10,487 nt of DNA from contig JAHQWF010000127.1 in assembly GCA_029856055.1 (NCBI GenBank), positions 1 to 10,487 of the forward strand. Reading direction: 5' to 3'. A model generated the notes under the pieces. It had not been told where the DNA came from. It worked only from the letters and a program-made list of their open reading frames with translations, and made no database searches. Within the stretch, counting starts at the first letter, position 1. The number at the start of each line of letters is the position of its first letter. A program made the position numbers and the translations under genes. Positions 1-7,136 of the stretch are shown here, piece by piece. The stretch is from Candidatus Njordarchaeota archaeon. Lineage in GTDB: Archaea > Asgardarchaeota > Njordarchaeia > Njordarchaeales > Njordarchaeaceae.

Positions 1-537
1 AACCCATTTCTTTTCATCAGTAAGTACTAATACCTCATCGTCCTTTACACCGTTAGGATTGACTCTGTTTGCGCAAAAATTCTTTGCTCGCGTTTTCCCA
101 AAGTACAATTCAGTTTCATATGAATTCTGAACTGCTTGCTTAGCGACCTCTAGTATTTTTTCTGATAGGAATTCCCTATACCTAGCTATTAGCTCTATAT
201 CCTCTTTCTTAAGTAAGTCCCTAAACAGGATCATGTCAAGCATTACATCTGGCGCAGAATGTGTGTGAGTTGCTACTAGAATTATATTATCTTTCCTAAT
301 TCCTAATTCTGCAGATAACTTGGATCTTAAGGCGTCTGCAAAATCATTCTCGAAAGCAAGTATCTCAGCGGATACAATTAGTAACTCATTATCCTCGGCA
401 CCCAGATATAATGCTCTTGCATAGATATCGTTTAACTTACCTATAGCACGATTTTTAGCCATATATCTCTCTGCGTAACCGCCCAAGGGATAACCTGGTT
501 CTGGGGTAATGTTTATTTCTGCTACCCCAATCTTCAA
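1..537 (-). CDS. Neutral/alkaline ceramidase-family protein, N-terminal part (cut by left window edge)
   Basis: Translated on the minus strand, this frame stays open for 179 codons to the window edge, so the C-terminus is missing. It begins KIGVAEINITPEPGYPLGGY and has THTHSAP at residues 90-96 and NRVNPNG at 157-163. These match the N-terminal catalytic domain of neutral/alkaline non-lysosomal ceramidases (PF04734), in which a His of the THTHS motif is a zinc ligand; the other ligands would lie beyond the window. The start is chosen as TTG at 537, because a GGTG (544-547) precedes it by six bases, the same gap as in other genes here; GTG at 540 is the alternative. No signal peptide is seen, unlike secreted bacterial ceramidases, so it is probably cytoplasmic. 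It follows the hydrolase gene by 27 bases, likely in one operon. Ceramide is an unlikely substrate in an archaeon, so the family call is firm but the reaction is unknown. Confidence 0.82.
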   Translation of the reverse strand, partial: MKIGVAEINITPEPGYPLGGYAERYMAKNRAIGKLNDIYARALYLGAEDNELLIVSAEILAFENDFADALRSKLSAELGIRKDNIILVATHTHSAPDVMLDMILFRDLLKKEDIELIARYREFLSEKILEVAKQAVQNSYETELYFGKTRAKNFCANRVNPNGVKDDEVLVLTDEKKWV

Positions 538-543
538 CACAAA

Positions 544-547
544 CACC
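544..547 (-). promoter_or_regulatory. Shine-Dalgarno GGTG for the ceramidase-family gene
   Basis: The minus strand reads GGTG six bases before the TTG codon at 537-535. This equals the spacing used by both moeA genes and the caspase gene, and decides for TTG over the in-frame GTG at 540, which would leave only three bases. Confidence 0.55.
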
Positions 548-564
548 TAATCGCGATTCTATAT

Positions 565-1173
565 CTAGGTTTCAAATATCTTATTTAAGAAATTTAATAA
601 TTTTTTATGAAATAGATCGGGTATATCTAAGTAGCATGGGTGTCTAGCTTTAGGACAAATAACTAGTTCAGCATTCTTCAATCTGTTTTTCAAGTAATAA
701 GCCTTATCTAAGGGAAAAACTCTATCATTCTCTCCCCAAAATATAATTATTGGCATCTCTAGTTTATTCAGAGATTCAATTACTCTCTCATCATTCAATC
801 CAGCGGGTGCAATAAGAGCCATACCCACCAATCTATATGGATATAGTATTCCAAAGGCGAGAGCAATACCTCCCCCCATTGATGGACCAACCAAAAAAAC
901 TTTATCTACACCTAAATTATCTAGAACATTATTCAATATCTCTGCTACTTTCCATCTATTCATCCTTCTTCCAGAAGATTTACCGAATCCAGGTACATCA
1001 ATGGCGTAAACCCCGAAACCCTCTCTAGATAATTTAGTAATTGTGCTTAATTCCTCCCAAGTATCAGCGCTGAAAGCCATACCATGCAATAGGACAACTT
1101 TTCTCTGAGCTAACTCATTAGCTTTCTTATATCTAATCTTAAAACCATTGATTTGAATATAGTAATCACGCAT
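565..1173 (-). CDS. Alpha/beta hydrolase, ABHD14-like
   Basis: A 202-residue serine hydrolase without a cap domain. Visible in order: the oxyanion-side LLHGMAFSADTW (28-39), YAIDVPGFGKS (56-66), the nucleophile elbow GPSMGGG with Ser98, the acid in FWGENDRVF (Asp150) and the His in ARHPCYLDIP (His178). The triad Ser98-Asp150-His178 is complete. The HPCYLD-P-x5-LLxFL ending and the short length resemble ABHD14/CIB-type hydrolases more than the 260-290-residue esterases; that likeness is my recognition, not a search result. Substrate unknown. An upstream in-frame TTG (1185) abuts the AGGAG at 1186-1190 directly, so ATG at 1173 is preferred. It starts 15 bases after the moaB stop and precedes the ceramidase-family gene by 27 bases, implying co-transcription. 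Confidence 0.85.
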   Translation of the reverse strand: MRDYYIQINGFKIRYKKANELAQRKVVLLHGMAFSADTWEELSTITKLSREGFGVYAIDVPGFGKSSGRRMNRWKVAEILNNVLDNLGVDKVFLVGPSMGGGIALAFGILYPYRLVGMALIAPAGLNDERVIESLNKLEMPIIIFWGENDRVFPLDKAYYLKNRLKNAELVICPKARHPCYLDIPDLFHKKLLNFLNKIFET

Positions 1174-1188
1174 TTTAAAACACAACTC

Positions 1189-1725
1189 CTAACCAACAAC
1201 CCTCTCCAACATGTATTTAATGTGACCAGCTTCATTAATAATCAATTTTTCTAATGCTAGTTTAACCGCATTAAGCGAGCCGGGTAGAAGAAAAACACAC
1301 ATCTTATTGATTATTCCTGCTGATGCCCTACTTAGAAAAGCACTTGACCCTATCTCTTTGTAAGAGAGATATCTGAATAATTCTCCGAAACCAGGTAGTT
1401 TCTTACTGAACATTGGTTCTATAGTTTCTATAGTAATGTCATCACCAGTTATGCCAGTTCCACCAATTGTTATGAGAATATCTACTCCTAACTCAACAGC
1501 TTTATTAACGATATTCTCTATCATATTCTTATCGTCGGGAATAAGGTCACGGAAGACCACTGAATGCCCACTACTCTTAATATATTCCATGCAAAAATCC
1601 CCGCTAGGATCTATTATTTTTTTACCGTCCTTCAGATCCTTCCATCGAGAAGTACTTATTGTAACTACGCCAAATTTCACGCCTTTAACATAGTGTTTTT
1701 TGTGCTCCTTATGTGGCTCACTCAC
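1189..1725 (-). CDS. moaB: Molybdenum cofactor biosynthesis protein MoaB (MPT adenylyltransferase)
   Basis: 178 residues with the MoaB/MogA fold. The motifs are FGVVTISTSR (18-27), the GGTG-T loop ITIGGTGITGDD (85-96), a KKLPGFGELFR segment, SRASAG, and LPGSLNAVKLA near the C-terminus. Archaeal MoaB is known to adenylate molybdopterin, activating it for metal insertion by MoeA; it acts in the cytoplasm. The frame is open upstream to an ATG at 1776, but a strong GAGGTG (1733-1738) lies seven bases before GTG at 1725. The resulting N-terminus (SEPHKEHKKH) and length fit archaeal MoaB proteins, and the longer start would overlap the membrane-protein gene before it. The following hydrolase gene is 15 bases downstream. 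It is separated from the moeA block by the small membrane gene and 120 non-coding bases. Confidence 0.93.
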   Translation of the reverse strand: MSEPHKEHKKHYVKGVKFGVVTISTSRWKDLKDGKKIIDPSGDFCMEYIKSSGHSVVFRDLIPDDKNMIENIVNKAVELGVDILITIGGTGITGDDITIETIEPMFSKKLPGFGELFRYLSYKEIGSSAFLSRASAGIINKMCVFLLPGSLNAVKLALEKLIINEAGHIKYMLERVVG

Positions 1726-1732
1726 AAATACA

Positions 1733-1738
1733 CACCTC
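1733..1738 (-). promoter_or_regulatory. Shine-Dalgarno GAGGTG fixing the moaB start
   Basis: GAGGTG on the minus strand sits seven bases before GTG at 1725. It is the best ribosome-binding site near the N-terminus and argues against the ATG at 1776. Confidence 0.7.
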
Positions 1739-1762
1739 TTCAAATTAAAATTATCCACCAAA

Positions 1763-1966
1763 TTATAAGATTCCATAAATTATGTAGATAGATACAAAAC
1801 TTAGTGATATCCACACTGGTATCCCGAGAATAATTGTTTCCAACGAACTATAAACAAAATTTCTTAAGTGAGTAGATAAAAGAAATAGTGCGTCAGCCAA
1901 CACAAATAGAAGAACCACGCGTACAAAAGACTTCTTAATTGTGTTTAATGATAGCTTCATCTGCAT
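1763..1966 (-). CDS. Small hypothetical membrane protein (two predicted helices)
   Basis: 67 residues: a short basic N-terminus (KLSLNTIKKSF), a hydrophobic stretch at about 13-31 and a second at about 44-67, which runs to the C-terminus. This is the pattern of a small two-helix membrane protein. I do not recognise the family. The gene ends 37 bases before the preferred moaB start, and a TATA-like box lies about 60 bases upstream, so it is probably the first gene of the moaB operon. Start is ATG 1966 or the second ATG at 1960; neither has a good Shine-Dalgarno. Support for coding is the hydrophobic pattern and the tidy placement, so it could still be a chance open frame. Confidence 0.5.
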   Translation of the reverse strand: MQMKLSLNTIKKSFVRVVLLFVLADALFLLSTHLRNFVYSSLETIILGIPVWISLSFVSIYIIYGIL

Positions 1967-2020
1967 TCAACACATAAAATTAAATTAAACTCAGCTTTAT
2001 TGCATGATAAAAATAAATTA

Positions 2021-2030
2021 GTTTTATAAG
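2021..2030 (-). promoter_or_regulatory. TATA-like box, putative promoter of the moaB operon
   Basis: The minus strand reads CTTATAAAAC, a good archaeal TATA box. Transcription would begin about 25 bases on, near 2000, giving a leader of about 35 bases before ATG 1966. It lies between the end of the moeA block and the moaB operon. Confidence 0.45.
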
Positions 2031-2058
2031 TGATTTGATGAAAATAATTTGTCTACTT

Positions 2059-2065
2059 AAAAAAA
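2059..2065 (-). terminator. Oligo-T terminator after the moeA block
   Basis: Seven consecutive T on the minus strand begin about 21 bases beyond the stop of the downstream moeA, with no strong hairpin before them. This is the usual form of archaeal termination signals. Confidence 0.4.
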
Positions 2066-2086
2066 TAGTAAACCAATATTTTGAAT

Positions 2087-3985
2087 CTACTTTATATCTT
2101 TCTTAAGTGATTCGATAAACTCTTGTATTTCTGGTATATCCTCTTTTGCTTTAGTAGTTAAAATTAATATTCTTTCATTCGAAATCCTTTTATACTCAAC
2201 ATCATATATCTTTGCGCGATCTATAGGTGCTAGCGTGTAATCAGCTTTTCCATTCAGCACAGCTAGTATTGCTGAGCTATTTGTCTTGTACTCGCTGTAG
2301 TAACCAGGTATCTCCCTTTTTAGTTTCTCCAAATCCATCTCCCTGGATCTTGCATAATCGCTTAAAAGCTTATCCACAAGACTCCTAATACTACTTCCTT
2401 TTTCTCTATTTGCAAGTATTAATCTATCTTCTATTGCCTTCTCCAGTGATTCTATATTTTCACCAACTTTATGTACTAATGCAATATCTCTCTCTAAACT
2501 CGCTAAAACAGATAGATTTTTGTTATTAATTAATTCTTCGTAAGAAGTATCTTTACTGTAATCAACCTTGGATATAACAGCTATATCTATCTCCCCAGCA
2601 AGTAACGCATTTATGGCAGCTAAATTATTCATTTTGATGTACTTCACTCTATAATTCCTTTTAACTCCCACATATTTGCTGATAGATTTATCTATAATAG
2701 GGAAAAAAATTCCTCCTACAATTAACTTAGGAATTTTCAAGACATCCTCGAACAACTTCACTTGAACGCGCTCTCCCCTAGAAAGGTATTCAATATCCTC
2801 ATGTACCTCGAAATAACCCTCGGCATTAGCTAGCGTTGTTATTGCTCCAGATATCGCAGGTAAAGGAACGCCAACTATATCATTATCCACCTTTTTAAGC
2901 GAAATTGTTTTGAACAACCTTCTTCCCTTCTCACCTCTCACTCGCCTCTTTAGCTCAACAGAAACTTCCTTTAAAACTTCACTCGGGTCATAACCAGCCT
3001 TAAGCATAATTACTGGTTTTACGAAATTTCTAAAAGCTATTAGGCATGATGTTGGGAATCCAGGTAAACCGAAGTAGGGTTTAGATTTAACTGAAGCAAT
3101 CAAAACTGGTTTTCCTGGCTTACTTTTTATTCCATGCGCTAGTATTTTTGATTCTCCAACTGATTCTATTATTCTATATATCATATCGGAATAGCCAGCC
3201 GATGAGCTCCCAGAAGATACAATTATATCTGCTTTATTTGTAGCCTTAATAATTTTATCTCTTACTTCATCCTCCCTATCTCTAGCTATCCCGAGAAAGA
3301 TAGGTATTCCACCCGCTTGAATTATATTGGAATATAATGTATATGAATTAACATCATAAATCGATGCTGGGTTAACCAATTCTTCCCCTGGGTTTATTAA
3401 TTCATCACCAATACTAAATAGAGCTACTCTTGGTTTAATGTAGACCTTAATTTTATTTATTCCTAGGGCGGCCATCACACCGATATCTTTAGGTTCAATC
3501 CTATAACCTCTCCTCAATACTATTTCACCTTTAGATATATCAGAACCTGCGAACTGTATGTTAGCCCCCGGTCCAACCCTCTTAAATATCTTAACGAACC
3601 CGTCCTCTTCCTCAGTAAATTCAACTGGAACAACTGCATCAGCGCCAGCTGGTATGACTGCCCCCGTATCTAATTCAATTGCTGTGTTTCTCATTAATCT
3701 CTTCCTGGGAACCGATCCTGTCCTTACTCTATCTATTATCTTTAATTTCACAGGTTTTGTTTCCGATGCGTTAAATGTATCTTGTGCTAAAACAGCGTAA
3801 CCATCTACTATTGCCCTATCAAACGGCGGTACATCAATATTGGAGGAGATATCTTCGGCAAGAACCCTACCAACTGCATCAAATAAGGATACTTCCTCAA
3901 ACTTATTTGGTTCTAGATCAAATGACTTCATGATCAACCTTATTGCTTCATCAACAGTTATCAGTTCCCTAAATATCTTTCTCAT
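2087..3985 (-). CDS. moeA: Molybdopterin molybdotransferase MoeA with C-terminal PBP-like domain
   Basis: 632 residues, against about 400 for a plain MoeA. Residues 1 to about 410 are MoeA: DVPPFDRAIVDGYAV near 55-70, TGAVIPAGADAVVPVEF, SSGSSSAGYSD, KPGKPVLIA and GLPGFPTSCL. MoeA inserts molybdate (or tungstate) into adenylated molybdopterin. Residues from about 417 to the end form a periplasmic-binding-protein-like domain related to LysR-type ligand domains (PF12727-like), with LLAGEIDIAVI, LANREKGSSIRSLVDKLL and AVLNGKADYTLAPI. There is no signal peptide, so this domain is cytoplasmic and may bind the oxyanion or a cofactor (inference). The start is ATG 3985 with GGTG at 3992-3995; an in-frame GTG at 3994 overlaps that site. 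It overlaps the upstream moeA by 17 bases, indicating translational coupling. Confidence 0.93.
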   Translation of the reverse strand: MRKIFRELITVDEAIRLIMKSFDLEPNKFEEVSLFDAVGRVLAEDISSNIDVPPFDRAIVDGYAVLAQDTFNASETKPVKLKIIDRVRTGSVPRKRLMRNTAIELDTGAVIPAGADAVVPVEFTEEEDGFVKIFKRVGPGANIQFAGSDISKGEIVLRRGYRIEPKDIGVMAALGINKIKVYIKPRVALFSIGDELINPGEELVNPASIYDVNSYTLYSNIIQAGGIPIFLGIARDREDEVRDKIIKATNKADIIVSSGSSSAGYSDMIYRIIESVGESKILAHGIKSKPGKPVLIASVKSKPYFGLPGFPTSCLIAFRNFVKPVIMLKAGYDPSEVLKEVSVELKRRVRGEKGRRLFKTISLKKVDNDIVGVPLPAISGAITTLANAEGYFEVHEDIEYLSRGERVQVKLFEDVLKIPKLIVGGIFFPIIDKSISKYVGVKRNYRVKYIKMNNLAAINALLAGEIDIAVISKVDYSKDTSYEELINNKNLSVLASLERDIALVHKVGENIESLEKAIEDRLILANREKGSSIRSLVDKLLSDYARSREMDLEKLKREIPGYYSEYKTNSSAILAVLNGKADYTLAPIDRAKIYDVEYKRISNERILILTTKAKEDIPEIQEFIESLKKDIK

Positions 3986-5249
3986 CCCAAACACCTACCC
4001 TATCTCTAAATAAAATTACATCCACCACTTGACCTGCCTCATAACCCTCTAAATCCTCTGGTATCACTAATAGTCCATCAGACTTAACAACACTTGATAG
4101 AACACCAGAACCAGTAATCCTTATGGGATCAGCATAAAACTCACCATTCTCAACATACAATCTAACTCTAACATAATTCCTTACACCCGGCCTCGACGAA
4201 ATTCTATGCTTTAATTTAGCTTTCACCTTACGAAGCATCTTTACGCCTTTAATACCAAGCATTTTCTCTATTGTTGGAATCACAAATTCAATGAAGTCGA
4301 TTAAAGCCGCAACAGGATAGCCTGGCAGAGAGATTATTGGAAATCCATTTATCACGCTCAGAGTTAATGGCCTACCAGGCATAGCTGTTATTCCCCTAAC
4401 TAATATTCCTGGTTCACCTAAGCTACTTAATACTCTTGGTAAAAGATCTTTCTCACCAACGCTTGTGCCACCCAATGTTATAAGTAAATCTGTTTCTTTC
4501 ATAGCTCTCTTAACAGTCTCCTCGATTATATTTATGTTATCTGGAATTATACCGAGATCAAGCACATCGCATCCAAGTTCCCTCAAGTACGAAGAAAACA
4601 TAATTCTGTTAGTATCAACGATCATCCCCTCCATCACACTTGCATCTTCAACGCTATCAGTCAATTCATCTCCACAAGAAAACAAGCCTACAATTGGTTT
4701 CTTTTTCACCAATACTTCAGTAAAACCAACTGATTTGAGTAAAGCTAGATCAAACGGCTGAATCACAATCCCCTTCTTAAGAACTAGCTCACCAGCTTTA
4801 ACGTCCTCACCGATTTTCCCAACATTATCATTAGGAGCAACTGGACTATAAATTAGGACACTATCACCACACTCCTCTGTGAATTCAACCCTAACCACTG
4901 CATTAGCGCCATCTGGCACCTTGGCACCAGTATGAATCTTAACCGCATCTCCATGCTTTAAAACGCCTTTAAATGGTTTTCCTATAGCCGATTCACCTAT
5001 TATTCTCAGCTCTACTGGATTATCCTCCGATGCACCAAAAGTATCTTCCGCGATAACGGCATAACCATCCATCGCAGCTCTATTAAATGGTGGAACATTG
5101 ACCTTGGAATAAATATCTTCAGCTAGAACTCTTCTTAGAGCTTTACCTAAAGGTACTATCTCGTTATTAATCATGTTATCATGAATGTAACGCAAGAAAG
5201 CCTTTCTAGCCTCCTCAACATAGTGAACTTTCTTAAATAACTCACCCAT
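3969..5249 (-). CDS. moeA: Molybdopterin molybdotransferase MoeA (no PBP domain)
   Basis: 426 residues, the normal MoeA length. Motifs in order: NVPPFNRAAMDGYAV with the conserved Asp61; HTGAKVPDGANAVVRVEF; GLFSCGDEL; TLGGTSVGEKDLLPRV (the GGxSxGxxD motif); MPGRPLTLS; SLPGYPVAALI; and a C-terminal beta domain from about 340. It is expected to catalyse Mo- or W-dependent metal insertion into MPT-AMP. ATG 5249 is preferred over TTG 5261 because GGTGAGG places GGTG (5256-5259) six bases before the ATG. Its last 17 bases overlap the second moeA, and it begins 22 bases after the membrane-protein gene. The two MoeA proteins are clearly diverged, not a recent duplication. Confidence 0.94.
   Translation of the reverse strand: MGELFKKVHYVEEARKAFLRYIHDNMINNEIVPLGKALRRVLAEDIYSKVNVPPFNRAAMDGYAVIAEDTFGASEDNPVELRIIGESAIGKPFKGVLKHGDAVKIHTGAKVPDGANAVVRVEFTEECGDSVLIYSPVAPNDNVGKIGEDVKAGELVLKKGIVIQPFDLALLKSVGFTEVLVKKKPIVGLFSCGDELTDSVEDASVMEGMIVDTNRIMFSSYLRELGCDVLDLGIIPDNINIIEETVKRAMKETDLLITLGGTSVGEKDLLPRVLSSLGEPGILVRGITAMPGRPLTLSVINGFPIISLPGYPVAALIDFIEFVIPTIEKMLGIKGVKMLRKVKAKLKHRISSRPGVRNYVRVRLYVENGEFYADPIRITGSGVLSSVVKSDGLLVIPEDLEGYEAGQVVDVILFRDRVGVWDEKDI
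3992..3995 (-). promoter_or_regulatory. Shine-Dalgarno GGTG for the PBP-type moeA
   Basis: GGTG lies six bases before ATG 3985, inside the 3' end of the upstream moeA. It overlaps the alternative GTG at 3994, which is therefore unlikely to be the start. Confidence 0.6.
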
Positions 5250-5255
5250 CTTCCT

Positions 5256-5259
5256 CACC
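5256..5259 (-). promoter_or_regulatory. Shine-Dalgarno GGTG for the first moeA
   Basis: GGTG, followed by AGG, stands six bases before ATG 5249. The upstream in-frame TTG (5261) would consume this site. Confidence 0.6.
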
Positions 5260-5271
5260 AAGATAAGTATT

Positions 5272-6096
5272 TCACCTTATTGACATAGTATGGATCTCGA
5301 TTTTACTTTCAACTATTTCCTCTATTTTTCTTATGGGTAGACTAACTAGATCTCTTTCTGTTGCATTCAGATTAAACAGCCATCCAATAACTAGGCTAAG
5401 CATAGGCAAATAACCAAGGAAAATAGCACCAACAAAAAGCTCAATCGCTAACCCAAGATCTTTAAAAATGCTTAATATCTCAAGAAACAGGGGTACAAGG
5501 GATGTAATTGACCCAACGCCAATAAGTATTATAACTATCAATCCAAGCGATCTACTTGGATAAGTCACCCTATATTTCGATCTAAGCTCCCTTATCCTGC
5601 ACATTTCTCTTAACCAAAACGGAATCAACAGAAACAAGAACATATATGGAGCATTCTTCATAAATAACTCCCAAGAAACCAAGTAGAAATAAATTAAATC
5701 CTCAGTAGGTAGAATAGACATAATTCTTATCACAATTGTTAACGGCCCAAACAATATGTACGCGTAAACCAAAATAGACTCAAAATCAATGTTGATGTTT
5801 CCACTCACCTTAACAAGTTTTAAACCCAGCAATTTTTTCTCAAGAATTATTTCATAAGATAACAATGGCGAAATCACGTAATTAGCCAGAAAAAGTGAAA
5901 TAGGCGCAAGTACTACCCCAACAAAAAACATCTTAAGAACATGCCAAGAGATATAATAAACCAAAAAAACATGAATAACTCTAATCTTATTTATTGATTT
6001 TAACACAAATGGCTCAATAAATGAAATAATTATTAAAGTTATTACGGCAATTATAGTAAAGATACTCATCTTTTTAATGCTTTTAAAGTACCTCAT
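5272..6096 (-). CDS. Multi-pass membrane protein of unknown function
   Basis: 274 residues, very hydrophobic. Likely membrane segments are near 12-30, 41-75 (long enough for two), 107-130, 133-160, 184-210 and 215-245. A basic loop with WLREMCRIRELRSKYR follows the fourth, and the C-terminal tail is charged (KIEEIVESKIEIH). I recognise no transporter signature such as an ABC permease EAA loop, so calling it a molybdate or tungstate carrier would be guesswork. ATG 6096 is preceded closely by GAGTAGGA; a second ATG nine codons in has no better site. It lies 22 bases before the first moeA and 82 bases after the radical SAM gene, so at least moeA co-transcription is likely. Only a weak TATA-like stretch (about 6141-6157) is visible upstream. 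Confidence 0.8.
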   Translation of the reverse strand: MRYFKSIKKMSIFTIIAVITLIIISFIEPFVLKSINKIRVIHVFLVYYISWHVLKMFFVGVVLAPISLFLANYVISPLLSYEIILEKKLLGLKLVKVSGNINIDFESILVYAYILFGPLTIVIRIMSILPTEDLIYFYLVSWELFMKNAPYMFLFLLIPFWLREMCRIRELRSKYRVTYPSRSLGLIVIILIGVGSITSLVPLFLEILSIFKDLGLAIELFVGAIFLGYLPMLSLVIGWLFNLNATERDLVSLPIRKIEEIVESKIEIHTMSIR

Positions 6097-6178
6097 TCCT
6101 ACTCAACCGTCACTCTATAGCCGTATCCATCATAGCCAAAATTCTAAATTATTTTTGAAAGTATCTTTATGAATTTAC

Positions 6179-6973
6179 TCAAACCTGATTACTAATTAAA
6201 TGCCTAGCTTCTTCCTCTGTAATTAACTCCCAAGACGTGGTATAAGCTTTCTTAGGAATAACATTGTGTTTTCTTAAAGATTCTATGACATGTCTATAGA
6301 GAATAATGTATTCGATTTCAACACTCCTCCCAATCTCTGTATGTATATTCTTTAGCTCATTAATAAGCTCTATTATGTCTTGCTCTGTGCTAAAGCTAGC
6401 CACAATCGCGGGATGAAAAGATACGTTGTGATCGTATAAATGCTTTAGGGCATCTATCTGGTAACGGAAGTATATTCTATCTGCTAGAGTTAATTTCTCA
6501 AACTCTTCAGGACTAGTCCCCTTTATTGATACCCTAACATGAATATTTTTGAAGCGTGCTAGCTCCTTAGCCATCCATTCATTTGCACCTATCAATATAC
6601 CATTAGTCTCAAGAATAAATGTAAACGGGTATTTTTCAGCAAGTTCTAGTACGCTAAGTAAGTGGTCGAAACATATTGTGGGCTCACCACCACTGATCCT
6701 CAAGTACCTATATCCACGAGCCATAGCTATACTAGTCAATCTCTTAACAACATAAATCGGGCCTCTAAATTCGCCTTTATCACTTAATCTCATCCACGTT
6801 AGCGAGGGGCCACAGAAGATACAGCGTAGATTGCAGCCAACGCAATCAGCTGTGGCTATACCTCCATACCATTTCCCACCTCTAAATCTCCAATACCTCC
6901 TATACACTATATCGTCTTTTCTCCTACATGCGTACTCCTCTGTTGCTTTCGTTAATTCAATCGGATCTACCAT
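6179..6973 (-). CDS. Radical SAM protein, PflA-activase-like
   Basis: 264 residues. The cluster motif C-x3-C-x2-C is at Cys47, Cys51 and Cys54 (CNLRCIFC), with an extra Cys44 just before it and Cys16 further up. ISGGEPT follows at 93-99 (SAM binding), then FILETNG and HVRVSIKGTSPEEFEKLT, features of pyruvate-formate-lyase-activase-like enzymes. It should bind a [4Fe-4S] cluster and cleave S-adenosylmethionine. It is not MoaA: it is short and lacks the C-terminal second cysteine cluster and the GG tail. No gene for a glycyl-radical partner is in the window. Its position before a membrane gene and two moeA genes suggests, but does not prove, a link with Mo/W cofactor or Mo/W enzymes. Start ATG 6973 has no clear Shine-Dalgarno; a TATA box at 7009-7018 implies a short leader. 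Confidence 0.88.
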   Translation of the reverse strand: MVDPIELTKATEEYACRRKDDIVYRRYWRFRGGKWYGGIATADCVGCNLRCIFCGPSLTWMRLSDKGEFRGPIYVVKRLTSIAMARGYRYLRISGGEPTICFDHLLSVLELAEKYPFTFILETNGILIGANEWMAKELARFKNIHVRVSIKGTSPEEFEKLTLADRIYFRYQIDALKHLYDHNVSFHPAIVASFSTEQDIIELINELKNIHTEIGRSVEIEYIILYRHVIESLRKHNVIPKKAYTTSWELITEEEARHLISNQV

Positions 6974-7008
6974 CTTGAAGACCGTATCCTAGATTAAAGA
7001 ACTCTTCG

Positions 7009-7018
7009 ATTATTATAA
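7009..7018 (-). promoter_or_regulatory. TATA-like box for the radical SAM gene
   Basis: The minus strand reads TTATAATAAT about 40 bases before ATG 6973. Initiation about 25 bases downstream would give a leader of roughly 15 bases. Confidence 0.4.
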
Positions 7019-7105
7019 CCTTGTTTGAATTAACTCAATTTATTGTTATTTAAAATAACTATGCTCATGCGTTTTCTTTTCAATCGCAAAATTAATATTA
7101 ACTTG

Positions 7106-7115
7106 TTATATATTT
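7106..7115 (+). promoter_or_regulatory. TATA-like box for the aldo/keto reductase gene
   Basis: TTATATATTT is centred about 26 bases before ATG 7137, which would give a nearly leaderless transcript. An alternative AT-rich box at about 7090-7100 would instead start transcription near 7121 and keep the Shine-Dalgarno at 7126-7132. The 163-base gap 6974-7136 thus holds divergent promoters. Confidence 0.4.
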
Positions 7116-7125
7116 ATTTCGAAAC

Positions 7126-7132
7126 GGTGATG
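7126..7132 (+). promoter_or_regulatory. Shine-Dalgarno GGTGATG for the aldo/keto reductase gene
   Basis: GGTGATG, a long match to the archaeal anti-Shine-Dalgarno, ends four bases before ATG 7137. Confidence 0.6.
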
Positions 7133-7136
7133 AAAA

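Noticed and set aside
1763..1776. moaB start at ATG 1776.
   Set aside because: It would overlap the membrane-protein gene and add 17 residues not typical of archaeal MoaB, and GAGGTG points clearly to GTG 1725.
4465..4761. Plus-strand open frame antisense to the first moeA.
   Set aside because: It lies wholly within a firmly identified gene, has no plausible ribosome-binding site, and the Ser/Pro/Ile-rich composition is that of an antisense shadow. The same holds for plus-strand frames at 837-1028, 1436-1791, 3558-3800 and 6549-6755.
5272..6096. Molybdate/tungstate ABC permease for the membrane protein near moeA.
   Set aside because: No EAA-type permease loop is seen and there is no adjacent ATPase or binding-protein gene.
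6179..6973. The radical SAM gene as moaA.
   Set aside because: It lacks the C-terminal cluster cysteines and the terminal GG of MoaA, is shorter, and has the VRVSIKGT-type segment of activase-like enzymes.
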